From Pseudarthrobacter enclensis (GTDB taxonomy: Bacteria; Actinomycetota; Actinomycetes; Actinomycetales; Micrococcaceae), in the NCBI RefSeq assembly GCF_001457025.1, contig NZ_KQ758599.1:964840-1028839 (forward strand): 64,000 bases of DNA, read 5' to 3'. This document shows positions 26,391 to 35,851 of this stretch, piece by piece. The notes below the pieces were generated by a model. It saw only the letters and a program-made list of their open reading frames with translations. It had not been told where the DNA came from and ran no database searches. The stretch's first letter is position 1; each line of letters starts with the position of its first letter. The position numbers were made by a program, and so were the translations under genes.

Positions 26391-27616
26391 AGCCTGCTGC
26401 TGAGCGTGGCCAGCCTGGACGCTGCCTCTTCAAGGACGTCGGCTTTCTTGCAGAAGGCGAAACGCAGCAGGCTGCGGGTCCTTTCGGCGCCTTCCGGGTG
26501 GCAGAAGACCGGCACCGGAATGGCTGCGACACCGACCAGTTCCGGCAGGCGGCGGGCAAGGTCAACGGAATCGGTGATGCCCAGCGGTGCTGTGTCCACG
26601 TTGACGAAGTACGTACCCTGGGGCGCGTACACCCCGAAGCCGGCGGCGCGGAGACCGTCGCTGAGGATGTCGCGCTTTCTCTCCAGTGTCCCTGCGACTC
26701 CTTCGTAGAAGCTGTCCGGCAATGCCAGCCCCGCAGCGATGGCGGGCTGGAAGGGGGTGCCCGAACTGTAGGTCAGGAACTGCTTGACCGTGCGAACAGC
26801 CGCCACCAGGTCTTCGGGACCCGTGAGCCAGCCAATCTTCCAGCCGGTGACGGAAAAGGTCTTGCCGGCGGAGGAGATGGTGAGGGTCCGCTCTGCCGCC
26901 CCGGGCAGCGAAGCGGCCGGGATGTGGCGGACACCGAAAGTGAGGTGTTCGTAGACTTCGTCCGTGACAATCAGCGAACCATACCGCCGGGCCAGGTCCA
27001 CGATCTTCTGGAGCACGTCACGCGGGAACACCGCTCCGGTGGGGTTGTGGGGATTGTTGAGCAGCACCACCCGTGTCCGTTCGCTGAAGGCGGCCTCAAG
27101 GGCGGCCATGTCCGGCATGAAGTCCGGCGCCAGCAGCGGCGCCGTGACGTGGGTGGCGCCCGACAGGCCGATGACCGCCCCGTAGGAATCGTAGAACGGC
27201 TCGAAGGTGAGGACCTCGTCCCCCGGGCCGGTGAAGGCAAGGAGGGATGCCGCGATGGCCTCGGTGGCTCCGGTGGTGATAATGACTTCCGTGGCCGGAT
27301 CAGGGGTCAGCCCGTAGAAGCGTTCCTGGTGGCCGGCCACCGCTTCACGCAACTGGGGGGTGCCCTTGCCGGGAGCATACTGGTTCGCGCCTGCGGCGAT
27401 GGCATCACGGGCGGCGTCGAGGATTTCCTGCGGACCGTCCTCGTCCGGAAATCCCTGGCCCAGGTTGATGGCGCCCGTCCTGGCGGCCAGGGAGGTCATC
27501 TCTTCGAAGATGGTGACGCCAAGGCCGCCGTCAAGAGCCAGGAGGTTTGCACCCAGGGCGGTCCGCTGCCACGGAGCCGGGGCGGAGGGCGCGGAAAGTT
27601 CCCGTGACGCGTGCAT
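26387..27616 (-). CDS. PLP-dependent aminotransferase (DapC-like)
   Basis: The 409-residue fold-type I aminotransferase has GAINLGQGFPDEDGP, the substrate segment NNPHNPTGAV, the DEVYEHL motif, the PLP lysine in SSAGKTFSVTGWKIGW, and a final FAFCKK arginine region. Sequence order closely resembles the actinobacterial N-succinyldiaminopimelate aminotransferase DapC and the YbdL methionine aminotransferases, so the specific substrate is uncertain. ATG at 27616 is chosen because family members begin a short distance before FEEMTSLA; alternative starts at 27643 and further upstream would overlap coaD on the other strand. It is divergent from coaD and coupled to the downstream spermidine-synthase-like gene. 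Confidence 0.85.
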   Translation of the reverse strand: MHASRELSAPSAPAPWQRTALGANLLALDGGLGVTIFEEMTSLAARTGAINLGQGFPDEDGPQEILDAARDAIAAGANQYAPGKGTPQLREAVAGHQERFYGLTPDPATEVIITTGATEAIAASLLAFTGPGDEVLTFEPFYDSYGAVIGLSGATHVTAPLLAPDFMPDMAALEAAFSERTRVVLLNNPHNPTGAVFPRDVLQKIVDLARRYGSLIVTDEVYEHLTFGVRHIPAASLPGAAERTLTISSAGKTFSVTGWKIGWLTGPEDLVAAVRTVKQFLTYSSGTPFQPAIAAGLALPDSFYEGVAGTLERKRDILSDGLRAAGFGVYAPQGTYFVNVDTAPLGITDSVDLARRLPELVGVAAIPVPVFCHPEGAERTRSLLRFAFCKKADVLEEAASRLATLSSRL

Positions 27617-27659
27617 CCAGTCATGGTATCCCGGGCGTGGCATGGGGTAGGTTCGGAGC

Positions 27660-28160
27660 ATGAGACGAGCTGTCTGCCCCGGATCCTTTGACCCCATCCA
27701 CAACGGCCATCTCGAAGTAATCGCCAGGGCCGCGGGCCTGTTCGACGAGGTCATCGTGGCGATCTCCACGAACTATGCGAAGAAGTACCGGTTCACGCTC
27801 GATGAGCGCCTGGAGATGGCACGGGAAACCCTTGCATCGCTGAAAGGGATCGTGGTGGAGCCGGTGGGCGACGGGCTGCTCGCGGACTACTGCCGGCAGC
27901 GCGGCGTCTCCGCCATCGTCAAGGGTCTGCGGTCCTCGTCCGACTTCGACTATGAACTGCCCATGGCCACCATGAACAGGCAGCTCAGCGGGGTGGAGAC
28001 GGTCTTCCTGCCGGCCGAGGCGCACTACATCCACCTGTCCTCGACGCTCATCAAGGAAGTGGCGGGGCTGGGCGGGAACGTCTCGGACTATGTCCCCAGA
28101 TCGGTGCTGCGGCGGATCCTGGCGGGCGAGCCTTCGGCAGATCAGCAGCCCAGGCGGTAG
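27660..28160 (+). CDS. coaD: Phosphopantetheine adenylyltransferase
   Basis: The 166-residue nucleotidyltransferase catalyses the penultimate step of CoA synthesis, joining ATP and 4'-phosphopantetheine. It begins MRRAVCPGSFDPIHNGH, with the HxGH nucleotide motif at about residues 15-18. IVKGLRSSSDFDYE follows, then the ISSSxV-type loop, here HLSSTLIKEVA. Length is typical. It stands alone between the divergent aminotransferase and the promoter of the DUF177 operon. Confidence 0.96.
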   Translation: MRRAVCPGSFDPIHNGHLEVIARAAGLFDEVIVAISTNYAKKYRFTLDERLEMARETLASLKGIVVEPVGDGLLADYCRQRGVSAIVKGLRSSSDFDYELPMATMNRQLSGVETVFLPAEAHYIHLSSTLIKEVAGLGGNVSDYVPRSVLRRILAGEPSADQQPRR

Positions 28161-28195
28161 GCTGGACCGGTACTTCGGCGGCACCGCCGGCCGGT

Positions 28196-28225
28196 TTGAG
28201 TCCCCGCGGCTCTTCAGGCTAAGAT
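28196..28225 (+). promoter_or_regulatory. Promoter of the DUF177-rpmF-rnc operon
   Basis: TTGAGT, 18 bases, TAAGAT lie just downstream of coaD. Transcription would begin near 28232, leaving about 27 bases before the proposed ATT start at 28259. Confidence 0.6.
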
Positions 28226-28258
28226 TGTACGTCGGTCATATGTTCAACAGGAGTTCTC

Positions 28259-28807
28259 ATTAAAAGAGATGCTGGTTCGCCCCTGGCGTTCGACGTCAAG
28301 GACCTCGGGCGCAGCCCGGGAAGCATGCGGACACTGAAGGAACATGTACCCGCACCGGGGGAACTTGGTGTGGCGCTCATTGGTGTTCAGGAAGGCTCGG
28401 ATGTCGGGCTGGATCTGAAACTGGAGGCCGTACACGAAGGAATTCTGGTATCAGGAACCGTGCTCGCCGGTGTCACCGGGGAATGCGGCCGATGCCTGGA
28501 TCCCCTTGCGTATGACCTTGAGGTCAATGTGCAAGAACTGTTCTTCTACGAAGGCGCTGAGTTTTCGGACGAAGAAGAAGGTGAAGAGCAACGTCGAGTC
28601 GAGCACGATGTAATCGATCTTGAACCGGTGTTGCGGGACGCGATTGTCACCAATCTGCCGTTCCAGCCGGTGTGCCGGGAAGACTGCCAGGGCCTTTGCT
28701 CCGAATGCGGAGTGCGCCTGGAAGACGAGCCGGGGCACCACCACGAGGTCCTGGATCCTCGCTGGGCTGCCCTAGCTGATCTGGCTAAGCCTGACCGGCA
28801 AAATTGA
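28259..28807 (+). CDS. DUF177 (YceD) family protein, probable ATT start
   Basis: The protein has the DUF177 features: GECGRCLDPLAYDL, a zinc-type cluster in CREDCQGLCSECG, and position directly before rpmF and rnc. The family is tied to 23S rRNA or L32 handling; its exact role is unsettled. The first in-frame ATG (28325) would give 160 residues but cuts off SPLAFDVKDLGRSPGSM, which corresponds to the conserved N-terminal strand of the family. No ATG, GTG or TTG exists in frame between the preceding stop at 28220 and 28325. ATT at 28259 has AGGAG five bases upstream and gives 182 residues. An infC-like rare initiation codon is the best reading; CTG at 28280 is a weaker alternative. Confidence 0.82.
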   Translation: MKRDAGSPLAFDVKDLGRSPGSMRTLKEHVPAPGELGVALIGVQEGSDVGLDLKLEAVHEGILVSGTVLAGVTGECGRCLDPLAYDLEVNVQELFFYEGAEFSDEEEGEEQRRVEHDVIDLEPVLRDAIVTNLPFQPVCREDCQGLCSECGVRLEDEPGHHHEVLDPRWAALADLAKPDRQN

Positions 28808-28843
28808 TTTGTACGTGTTTGTCTAGAGAGAAATGAGTTAGCC

Positions 28844-29047
28844 GTGGCTGTTCCCAAGCGGAAGATGTCTCGCTCGAATACCCGCGCCCGCCGCTCGCAG
28901 TGGAAGGCGACCGCCCCCCACCTGGTGAAGACCGTTGAAAACGGCCAGGTCACCTACAGCCTGCCGCACCAGGCTAAGGTCGTCACCGACTCTGCTGGCA
29001 CTGCGCTGTTCCTTGAGTACAAGGGCCGCAAGGTCGCTGACGTCTAA
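28844..29047 (+). CDS. rpmF: 50S ribosomal protein L32, zinc-free form
   Basis: The 67-residue protein begins [17 protein letters not shown], typical of L32, which sits near the peptide exit region of the large subunit. It contains no cysteine at all, so the four-Cys zinc ribbon of many L32 proteins is absent (a C-minus form). The C-terminal half ([16 protein letters not shown]) is different from the zinc form. It lies between DUF177 and rnc, the usual actinobacterial position. The start is GTG at 28844. Confidence 0.95.
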   Translation: MAVPKRKMSRSNTRARRSQWKATAPHLVKTVENGQVTYSLPHQAKVVTDSAGTALFLEYKGRKVADV

Positions 29048-29066
29048 TCGGCCCTCAGGCTGACTG

Positions 29067-29795
29067 ATGTCTTCAACTGAAGAGCTTCTGAAGCGTCTCG
29101 GTGTCACTATTGACGCCGGGACGCTTCGTCTTGCGCTCACACACCGTTCGTACGCCTACGAAAACGGCGGCATACCCACCAACGAGCGCCTGGAATTCCT
29201 GGGCGACTCCATCCTGGGCTTCTCCGTCACTGATGCCCTCTACCGGGACAACCCGGAGCTGCCCGAGGGCGAGCTCGCCAAGCGGCGTTCGGCCGTGGTC
29301 AGCACCCGCGCCCTGGCCAACATCGGACGTAGCCTGGGCATCGGCGAGTACATCTACCTCGGCCAGGGCGAAAAGCTCACCGAGGGCAAGAACAAGGCGT
29401 CCATCCTTGCCGACACCATGGAAGCCCTGATCGGCGCCACCTACGTCTCCAACGACATTGAGACGGCCCGGCAGCTGGTCATGCGCCTCATCGGCCCGCT
29501 GCTGAAGGACGCCGCCGTGCTTGGCGCCGGCACCGACTGGAAGACCAGCATCCAGGAACTTGCGGCCAGCCGGCAGCTTGGCACCATCCACTACGCCGTG
29601 GAAGGCGCCGGACCGGACCATGCCCGGACCTTCACCGCGGTCCTGCATGTCGGCGGCACCGCCTACGGCAAGGGCACCGGGCACTCCAAGAAAGAAGCGG
29701 AGCAGGAAGCAGCGGCGGACGCGTGGCGCGTGCTGTCCGGAAACGGCGCCTCCGACACCACCGGCACCGCCTCCGGTACCGCCGCGGCCAAGTAG
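29067..29795 (+). CDS. rnc: Ribonuclease III
   Basis: The 242-residue enzyme cleaves double-stranded RNA in rRNA maturation. It has the catalytic signature [13 protein letters not shown] near residues 39-51. The second acidic cluster is in [15 protein letters not shown] double-stranded RNA-binding domain ends in [15 protein letters not shown] (about residues 205-225). The C-terminus has a short Thr/Ser/Gly/Ala tail. It starts 19 bases after rpmF, and mutM follows its stop by four bases. Confidence 0.96.
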   Translation: MSSTEELLKRLGVTIDAGTLRLALTHRSYAYENGGIPTNERLEFLGDSILGFSVTDALYRDNPELPEGELAKRRSAVVSTRALANIGRSLGIGEYIYLGQGEKLTEGKNKASILADTMEALIGATYVSNDIETARQLVMRLIGPLLKDAAVLGAGTDWKTSIQELAASRQLGTIHYAVEGAGPDHARTFTAVLHVGGTAYGKGTGHSKKEAEQEAAADAWRVLSGNGASDTTGTASGTAAAK

Positions 29796-29799
29796 CGCC

Positions 29800-30765
29800 A
29801 TGCCTGAACTTCCCGAGGTGGAGGTGGTCCGGCGCGGCCTGGTGAGCTGGGTCCGCGGCAGGACCATTGAGTCCGTGGACGTCCTGGACCCGCGGTCCAT
29901 CCGCCGCCACGCCCTGGGGACCGAGGACTTCATCGGAAACCTCCAAGGCGCCACCGTCACCGACGTCGTACGCCGCGGAAAGTTCCTCTGGCTCCCGCTG
30001 GCCGACGCCACACCGGACGCCGGCCCCGGCGAAACCCCACGCCGGCCGGCCGTCGCCCTGATGGCCCACCTTGGAATGAGCGGACAGCTTCTGATGCAGG
30101 ATCCGGAGGTGCCGGATGAGAAGCACCTCAAGGTCCGGTTCCGGCTCAGCGCCCGCGACGGCATGCCCGGAGAACTCCGCTTCGTGGACCAGCGGATTTT
30201 CGGCGGCCTCTTCGTCACGGCACTGGTACCCACCGACGACGGCGGCCCCGGCGGGCTCTCCGAGTCACCCGTGCCGTTGATCGCCGAAGAGGCATCCCAC
30301 ATCGCCCGTGATCCGCTGGACCCGGCATTCCCGTTCGAGCTGTTCTACCAGCGGCTGCGGCGGCGCAAAACAGGACTCAAGCGTGCCCTGCTGGACCAGG
30401 GCCTGGTCTCCGGCATCGGGAACATCTATGCCGACGAAGCCCTGTGGCGGGCGAAGCTCCACTATGCGCGGCCCACAGACAAGCTCCGGCGCGCTGACGC
30501 GGAACGCCTCCTGGCGAGCACCCGTGAGGTCATGCTCGATGCCCTCGCGGCCGGCGGCACCAGCTTCGATTCCCTCTACGTGAATGTGAACGGTGCGTCC
30601 GGTTACTTCGACCGGTCGCTGAATGCGTACGGGCGCGAAGGCCAGCCATGCCGCCGTTGCGCCGAAGCGGGAATCCACGCCACCATCCGCCGGGAACAGT
30701 TCATGAACCGTTCCTCGCACACCTGCCCGGTGTGCCAGCCCCGGCCGCGCAACGGACGCTGGTAG
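29800..30765 (+). CDS. mutM: Formamidopyrimidine-DNA glycosylase
   Basis: The 321-residue base-excision-repair enzyme removes 8-oxoguanine and formamidopyrimidines. The N-terminal PELPEVE supplies the catalytic proline (after Met removal) and glutamate. HLGMSGQL, the helix-two-turn-helix [17 protein letters not shown] and the C-terminal zinc finger (CRRC, then CPVC) follow. It is longer than E. coli MutM through an insertion near residue 65 ([13 protein letters not shown]). ATG at 29800 is fixed because the catalytic Pro must be residue 2. Association with rnc and smc is the usual actinobacterial order. Confidence 0.96.
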   Translation: MPELPEVEVVRRGLVSWVRGRTIESVDVLDPRSIRRHALGTEDFIGNLQGATVTDVVRRGKFLWLPLADATPDAGPGETPRRPAVALMAHLGMSGQLLMQDPEVPDEKHLKVRFRLSARDGMPGELRFVDQRIFGGLFVTALVPTDDGGPGGLSESPVPLIAEEASHIARDPLDPAFPFELFYQRLRRRKTGLKRALLDQGLVSGIGNIYADEALWRAKLHYARPTDKLRRADAERLLASTREVMLDALAAGGTSFDSLYVNVNGASGYFDRSLNAYGREGQPCRRCAEAGIHATIRREQFMNRSSHTCPVCQPRPRNGRW

Positions 30766-30927
30766 CACGCCTTGTCTCCCGCCGTCGTCCGCTGACTCCG
30801 TGACCGGCGGCGTCCCCGGCGCCGGCTCCGGTGACAGGCGGATCCGCGTCCGCGGCTTTTCGGCGGCAACCCGGTAGATTAGGACCGCCAAGCAGCCGCC
30901 AGCACCGTCCAGGAGACCCGAAACGCC

Positions 30928-33900
30928 TTGCACCTCAAAAGCCTGACCGTCAGGGGGTTCAAGTCCTTCGCCTCCGCCACCACCTTCGACTTCGAACCCG
31001 GAGTCACTGCGGTGGTGGGTCCCAACGGCTCCGGCAAATCCAACGTGGTGGACGCCCTCGCCTGGGTGATGGGGGAGCAGGGCGCCAAAACCCTGCGCGG
31101 CGGGAAGATGGAGGATGTCATCTTCGCCGGGACCTCCGGCCGCCCGCCGCTGGGCCGGGCCCAGGTATCCCTGACCATCGACAACACCGACGGCGCCCTG
31201 CCCATCGAATACAGCGAAGTCACCATCAGCCGGACCCTGTTCCGCACGGGCGGGTCCGAGTACGCCATCAACGGGTCCGGCTGCAGGCTGCTGGACATCC
31301 AGGAACTCCTGTCGGACTCCGGCATGGGCCGCGAAATGCACGTCATCGTGGGACAGGGCCAGCTGGACCGGGTCCTGCACGCCACACCCGAGGACCGCCG
31401 TGGATTCATCGAAGAGGCAGCGGGAATCCTCAAGCACCGCCGGCGCAAGGAGCGTACGGTGCGGAAACTGGAGGCCATGCAGGCCAACCTGCAGCGCCTC
31501 GCCGACCTGACCGGGGAGATCCGCCGCCAGCTGACCCCGCTGGGCAAGCAGGCGGAGGTGGCCCGCCGGGCACAGCGGGTCCAGTTCGATGTCCGCGACG
31601 CCCGCGCCCGGCTCCTCGCCGATGATCTGGTCCAGTTGCAGTCCGCCCTCGAACAGGACGTCGCCGACGAAGCCGCGCTGAAGGCACGCCGCACTGAGGT
31701 GGGGCAGCAGCTCGAAGCCGGTCGCCGGGAACAGGCCGCCCTGGAACAGCTAGCCGCAGAGGCAACGCCACGTTTGAACGCCGCCCGGGACACCTGGTAC
31801 CGGCTGACCGCGGTCCGGGAACGGCTGCGGTCCCTCGGATCCCTGGCCCAGGAGCGCAGCCGCCTCCTTGGTTCCGTGGACGACGCACCGGCCACCGGGC
31901 GCGATCCTGAACAGCTGGAACGCCAGGCGGCCCGCGTGTCAGCTGAACTCGCCGGGCTGGAGGAATCCCTGACGCAGCGGCGCGAAGCCCTGGAAGCAGC
32001 AACGGCAGCCAAAACAGAAGCCGAACGCGCGGCGCAGGCCGAGGACCAGCGCCTGACCGCCGAACTCCGGGCCGTGGCCGACCGGCGGGAAGGACTGGCA
32101 CGGCTGGCCGGACAAGTGGCCGCCGCACGGTCCCGGGTGGAGGCAGCCCAGGCCGAGCTGGGCAGGCTGCGCGAGTCCCAGGCCGCAGGTGCCGAACGGC
32201 GCGCACAGGCCCAGGCTGAATTCACCGCCCTGGAAAACCAGGTGGCCGGAGTGGAAGAGGGCGAGGAATCACTCGACGCCGAGTATGAGGCGGCCAGCGA
32301 AGCACTCGACACTGTCCTGCAGGAAATTTCGCAGCTGACAGCGGACGTCAACGACGGCCTGCGCCGCCGCGACGCGCTGGCTGCCCGGCTGGACGCGTTG
32401 AAGCTGGGCCTTGAGCGCAAGGACGCAGCGCAGCACCTCCTGCAGGCCGGGATCAGCGGAGTCCGGGGTGCCCTCGCCGACGGGCTCCGCGTGCGGCCGG
32501 GCTTCGAAACAGCCATCGCCGCCGCCCTCGCGGATGCCTCAGAAGCGCTCCTGGTCGAGGACGCCCCAACGGCCGCGTCCGTGCTGCAGCGGCTCAAGGA
32601 TGACGACGCCGGACGGGCCTCGCTGCTGCTCACCTCACCTGCGCCGCCCGGCGGGCCGGAGGCCCTTCCGCCGCTGCGCGCCGGCGTCGAACCCGCCGCC
32701 GACCTGGTGGAGACGACCGGGGACAGCCTTAAGCTGGTGCGGCACCTGCTGCACCGGACCGTCGTCGTCCCTGACGTCCCGGCCGCTGCGGCCCTGGTGG
32801 CCGAACACCCGGAGTTGACCGCCGTCACCCACGCCGGGGACGTGTTCACCGCGGTGTCCGTCACCGGCGGCTCCGCCAAGGCGCCCTCGCTCCTGGAAGT
32901 CCAGGCCGCCGTGGACGACGCCGAGGGGCAGCTCTCCGGGGTCACCAGCGCCCTGGAGCGCAACAGGTTCGCCCTCGCGGCCGCGGAAGCCAGGCGCGCG
33001 GGGGCGCAGGAACGGGCGGATGCCGCCCTGGACCGGCTGCATGAGTCCGACGCCCGCCTGGCCGCGGTGGCCGAGCGGCTGGGACACCTCAACTCCGTCC
33101 TGCGCAGCGCAGTGGGCGAAAGCGGGAGGCTGGAGGCCTCGCTGGCCCGCGCCGAGGAGAATGTGGCGGCGGAAGAGGAAGCGCTCGCCGCCATGGCCGG
33201 CCGGCTGGCCGCCGCCCAGGAAGCCCCACTGGAGGACGAGCCGTCCACGGAACAGCGCGACGCACTGGCCCGGGCCGCGTCGGCCGCCCGCGCCGCGGAA
33301 GTGGAAGCACGGCTGTCCCTCCGGAGCACGGAGGAGCAGGCCGCTGCCACCCGCAACCGGGTGGCGTCCCTGGAGCGGGCGGCTGCCGCCGAACGCCGCG
33401 CCCGCGAAGAAGCGGCCGAGCGTGCCCGGCGGCGGCGGATCGAGGCGCGCAGGGCCGCAGCCGTCCGCGCCGCCGTGGAGACGTCACTCGGGTTCGTGGA
33501 CATCTCCGTGGACCTGGCCCGTCACGCCCGCGACCTCGCCGAGGAGAACCGGGAGCAGCGGGACCGTGAACTGCAGCAGCTCCGCAGCGCGAACGAGGCC
33601 CTGGCGAAGGAACTCGCCGAGCTCACTGACAACGTCCACCGTGATGAGCTGGCCCGGGCACAGCAGCGGGCACGGATCGAAACACTGGAAACCCGGTCCA
33701 TCGATGAACTAGGCATCACCCCTGACGCCCTGGTTGCCGACTTCGGTCCGCATGTCCCCGTTCCGGTGCCGGCCGGGGAGTCGGGGGACAAATGGGCTGC
33801 CCTCCGTGCCCCCGTGGATGCCGACGGCGCTGCGATCGTCGAGGGCGTTCCCTATGTTCGGGCAGAGCAGGAGAAGCGGCTGCGGAAAGCCGAACGCGAT

Positions 33901-34509
33901 CTCTCCAGCCTGGGCAAGGTCAACCCGCTGGCGCTGGAGGAGTTCGCCGCCCTGGAGGAACGCCACCAGTTCCTCAGCACCCAGCTCGAAGACCTCAAGG
34001 CCAGCCGCAAGGACCTCCTGGACATCATCAAGGAAGTGGATGACAGGGTGCAGCGCGTCTTCGCCGAGGCGTTCGAGGACACCCAGGCCCAGTTCGTCCG
34101 GGTCTTCGAACGGCTCTTCCCGGGCGGTGAAGGCCGGCTGGTCCTGACCGACCCCGCCGACATGCTGACCACCGGCATCGACGTCGAGGCCCGCCCGGCC
34201 GGCAAGAAGATCAAGCGGCTGTCCCTGCTGTCCGGCGGCGAGCGGTCGCTCACGGCGGTGGCCCTGCTCGTGGCCATCTTCAAGGCCCGGCCCTCGCCGT
34301 TCTACGTCATGGACGAGGTGGAAGCGGCCCTGGACGACACCAACCTGGGCCGGCTGATCACCATCTTCGAGGAACTGCGCGAGTCCAGCCAGCTCATCGT
34401 CATCACCCACCAGAAGCGGACCATGGAAGTGGCCGACGCCCTCTACGGCGTCACGATGCGCGGCGACGGCGTCTCCACCGTCATCAGCCAGCGGCTCGGC
34501 GGGGACTGA
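30928..34509 (+). CDS. smc: Chromosome segregation protein SMC
   Basis: The 1193-residue condensin ATPase organises and segregates chromosomes with ScpA/ScpB. Walker A is GPNGSGKSN near residue 34. Long coiled coils extend over about 170-500 and 670-1000 on either side of a hinge domain (about 505-650, starting GISGVRGALADGL). The C-terminal head has signature motif LSGGERSLTAVALL and Walker B VMDEVEAALDD. Start is TTG at 30928 (LHLKSLTVRGFKSF). The 160 bases upstream contain no obvious terminator, so transcription from mutM may continue. ftsY follows after 92 bases. Confidence 0.96.
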   Translation: MHLKSLTVRGFKSFASATTFDFEPGVTAVVGPNGSGKSNVVDALAWVMGEQGAKTLRGGKMEDVIFAGTSGRPPLGRAQVSLTIDNTDGALPIEYSEVTISRTLFRTGGSEYAINGSGCRLLDIQELLSDSGMGREMHVIVGQGQLDRVLHATPEDRRGFIEEAAGILKHRRRKERTVRKLEAMQANLQRLADLTGEIRRQLTPLGKQAEVARRAQRVQFDVRDARARLLADDLVQLQSALEQDVADEAALKARRTEVGQQLEAGRREQAALEQLAAEATPRLNAARDTWYRLTAVRERLRSLGSLAQERSRLLGSVDDAPATGRDPEQLERQAARVSAELAGLEESLTQRREALEAATAAKTEAERAAQAEDQRLTAELRAVADRREGLARLAGQVAAARSRVEAAQAELGRLRESQAAGAERRAQAQAEFTALENQVAGVEEGEESLDAEYEAASEALDTVLQEISQLTADVNDGLRRRDALAARLDALKLGLERKDAAQHLLQAGISGVRGALADGLRVRPGFETAIAAALADASEALLVEDAPTAASVLQRLKDDDAGRASLLLTSPAPPGGPEALPPLRAGVEPAADLVETTGDSLKLVRHLLHRTVVVPDVPAAAALVAEHPELTAVTHAGDVFTAVSVTGGSAKAPSLLEVQAAVDDAEGQLSGVTSALERNRFALAAAEARRAGAQERADAALDRLHESDARLAAVAERLGHLNSVLRSAVGESGRLEASLARAEENVAAEEEALAAMAGRLAAAQEAPLEDEPSTEQRDALARAASAARAAEVEARLSLRSTEEQAAATRNRVASLERAAAAERRAREEAAERARRRRIEARRAAAVRAAVETSLGFVDISVDLARHARDLAEENREQRDRELQQLRSANEALAKELAELTDNVHRDELARAQQRARIETLETRSIDELGITPDALVADFGPHVPVPVPAGESGDKWAALRAPVDADGAAIVEGVPYVRAEQEKRLRKAERDLSSLGKVNPLALEEFAALEERHQFLSTQLEDLKASRKDLLDIIKEVDDRVQRVFAEAFEDTQAQFVRVFERLFPGGEGRLVLTDPADMLTTGIDVEARPAGKKIKRLSLLSGGERSLTAVALLVAIFKARPSPFYVMDEVEAALDDTNLGRLITIFEELRESSQLIVITHQKRTMEVADALYGVTMRGDGVSTVISQRLGGD

Positions 34510-34601
34510 CTGGCGGCCCCTGCCAGGCAGGTCCCGTCGGGGCAGGTCAGGCGCCGGCCCGGGCAACCGGGCGGCCCCGGCGGTTATGAGAAGCTAGGGG
34601 A

Positions 34602-35816
34602 GTGAATGACATCCTTCCCATTGTCCTGTCCATTCTCGGTGCCCTGGTGGTGGTCGGGGCGTTCATTCCCGTCCTGCTCAAGACGCGGAAAAACATTAAC
34701 CGCTACCCCGGCACGCGCGATGCCAACGACCCCGAGGTGCGTCCCGGCGGCGGCACCGCGACAGCGGACGCGGACCAGGCAACGGCGCGGCCCGCGGAGC
34801 GCACGGCGCCCGCGGAGCGGGACCTTGAGGGTGTGGACACCACGGTCCCGGACGACGCCGCCGGCCTTGAAACCATCCCGGTTGAAACCCCGCTGCCCGT
34901 GGCAGGACGCCTGGCACGCCTGCGCGAACGACTGGTCCGCTCCAACAACGTCATGGGCAAGGGCCTGCTCGCTCTGCTGTCCAGCGACAAGATCGACGAA
35001 AACGTCTGGGATGAGGTGGAGGAGACCCTGCTCCTGGCAGACCTTGGCACCGAACCCACCATGCAGCTCGTCGACGCCCTGCGCGAGCGGGTCAAGGTCT
35101 TGGGCACCCGCAGTCCGGAGCACGTCAAGGCCATGCTCCGCGAGGAACTGGTCAAGGTGGTGGACCCCGCCATGGACCGCAGCCTGAACGTCCAGCGGCA
35201 CGACGGGAAGCCGGCTGTCATGATGGTGGTCGGCGTCAACGGCGTGGGCAAGACCACCACCGTGGGCAAGCTGGCCAGGGTGCTGGTGGCCGAAGACAAG
35301 GACGTGATCCTGGGCGCCGCTGATACGTTCCGCGCCGCGGCCGCCGAACAGCTCGCCACCTGGGGCCAGCGCGTGGGCGTGCCCACCGTGAAATCTGACA
35401 TCGACGGCGCAGACCCCGCCTCCGTGGCCTATGAAGCCGTCAAGGCAGGCATCGACCAGGAAGTCGACGTCGTCATGATCGACACAGCCGGCCGGCTCCA
35501 GAACAAAGTGGGCCTGATGGATGAACTCGGCAAGGTCAAGCGCGTGGTGGAGAAGCTCGCGGATGTTGATGAGGTCCTGCTGGTGCTCGACGCCACCACG
35601 GGCCAGAACGGGCTCAACCAGGCGCGGGTCTTCTCAGAGGTCGTGAACATCACCGGCATCGTCCTGACCAAGCTGGACGGGACGGCCAAGGGCGGAATCG
35701 TCGTCGCCATCCAGAAGACACTCGGCGTCCCCGTCAAACTGATCGGGCTGGGCGAAGGCGCGGACGACCTCGCCCCGTTCGACGCCGAGGGCTTCGTGGA
35801 CGCGCTCCTGAACTAG
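34602..35816 (+). CDS. ftsY: Signal recognition particle receptor FtsY
   Basis: The 404-residue SRP GTPase docks ribosome-SRP complexes at the membrane. It has an N-terminal transmembrane helix (about residues 4-26), as in actinobacterial FtsY, then an acidic linker of about 70 residues, the N domain, and the G domain with GVNGVGKTTTVGKLA, DTAGRLQ and TKLDGTAKGG. The GTG at 34602 places the helix at the very N-terminus. Two hairpins lie just after the stop. Its partner Ffh is encoded at 40618. Confidence 0.96.
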   Translation: MNDILPIVLSILGALVVVGAFIPVLLKTRKNINRYPGTRDANDPEVRPGGGTATADADQATARPAERTAPAERDLEGVDTTVPDDAAGLETIPVETPLPVAGRLARLRERLVRSNNVMGKGLLALLSSDKIDENVWDEVEETLLLADLGTEPTMQLVDALRERVKVLGTRSPEHVKAMLREELVKVVDPAMDRSLNVQRHDGKPAVMMVVGVNGVGKTTTVGKLARVLVAEDKDVILGAADTFRAAAAEQLATWGQRVGVPTVKSDIDGADPASVAYEAVKAGIDQEVDVVMIDTAGRLQNKVGLMDELGKVKRVVEKLADVDEVLLVLDATTGQNGLNQARVFSEVVNITGIVLTKLDGTAKGGIVVAIQKTLGVPVKLIGLGEGADDLAPFDAEGFVDALLN

Positions 35817-35829
35817 CAGCGGAAACGCC

Positions 35830-35851
35830 GGCCTCCCGCAGTGCGGAGGCC
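35830..35851 (+). terminator. Hairpin after ftsY
   Basis: GGCCTCC pairs with GGAGGCC around an 8-base loop, 13 bases after the ftsY stop. No T-tract is present. Confidence 0.5.

Noticed and set aside
27617..27769. Longer N-terminus of the aminotransferase
   Set aside because: It would overlap the coaD start on the other strand and adds residues with no family match.
30879..33503. 874-codon open frame on the minus strand opposite smc
   Set aside because: Extremely Ser/Arg/Ala-rich product with no motif, antisense to a clear SMC coding region; an effect of high GC content.
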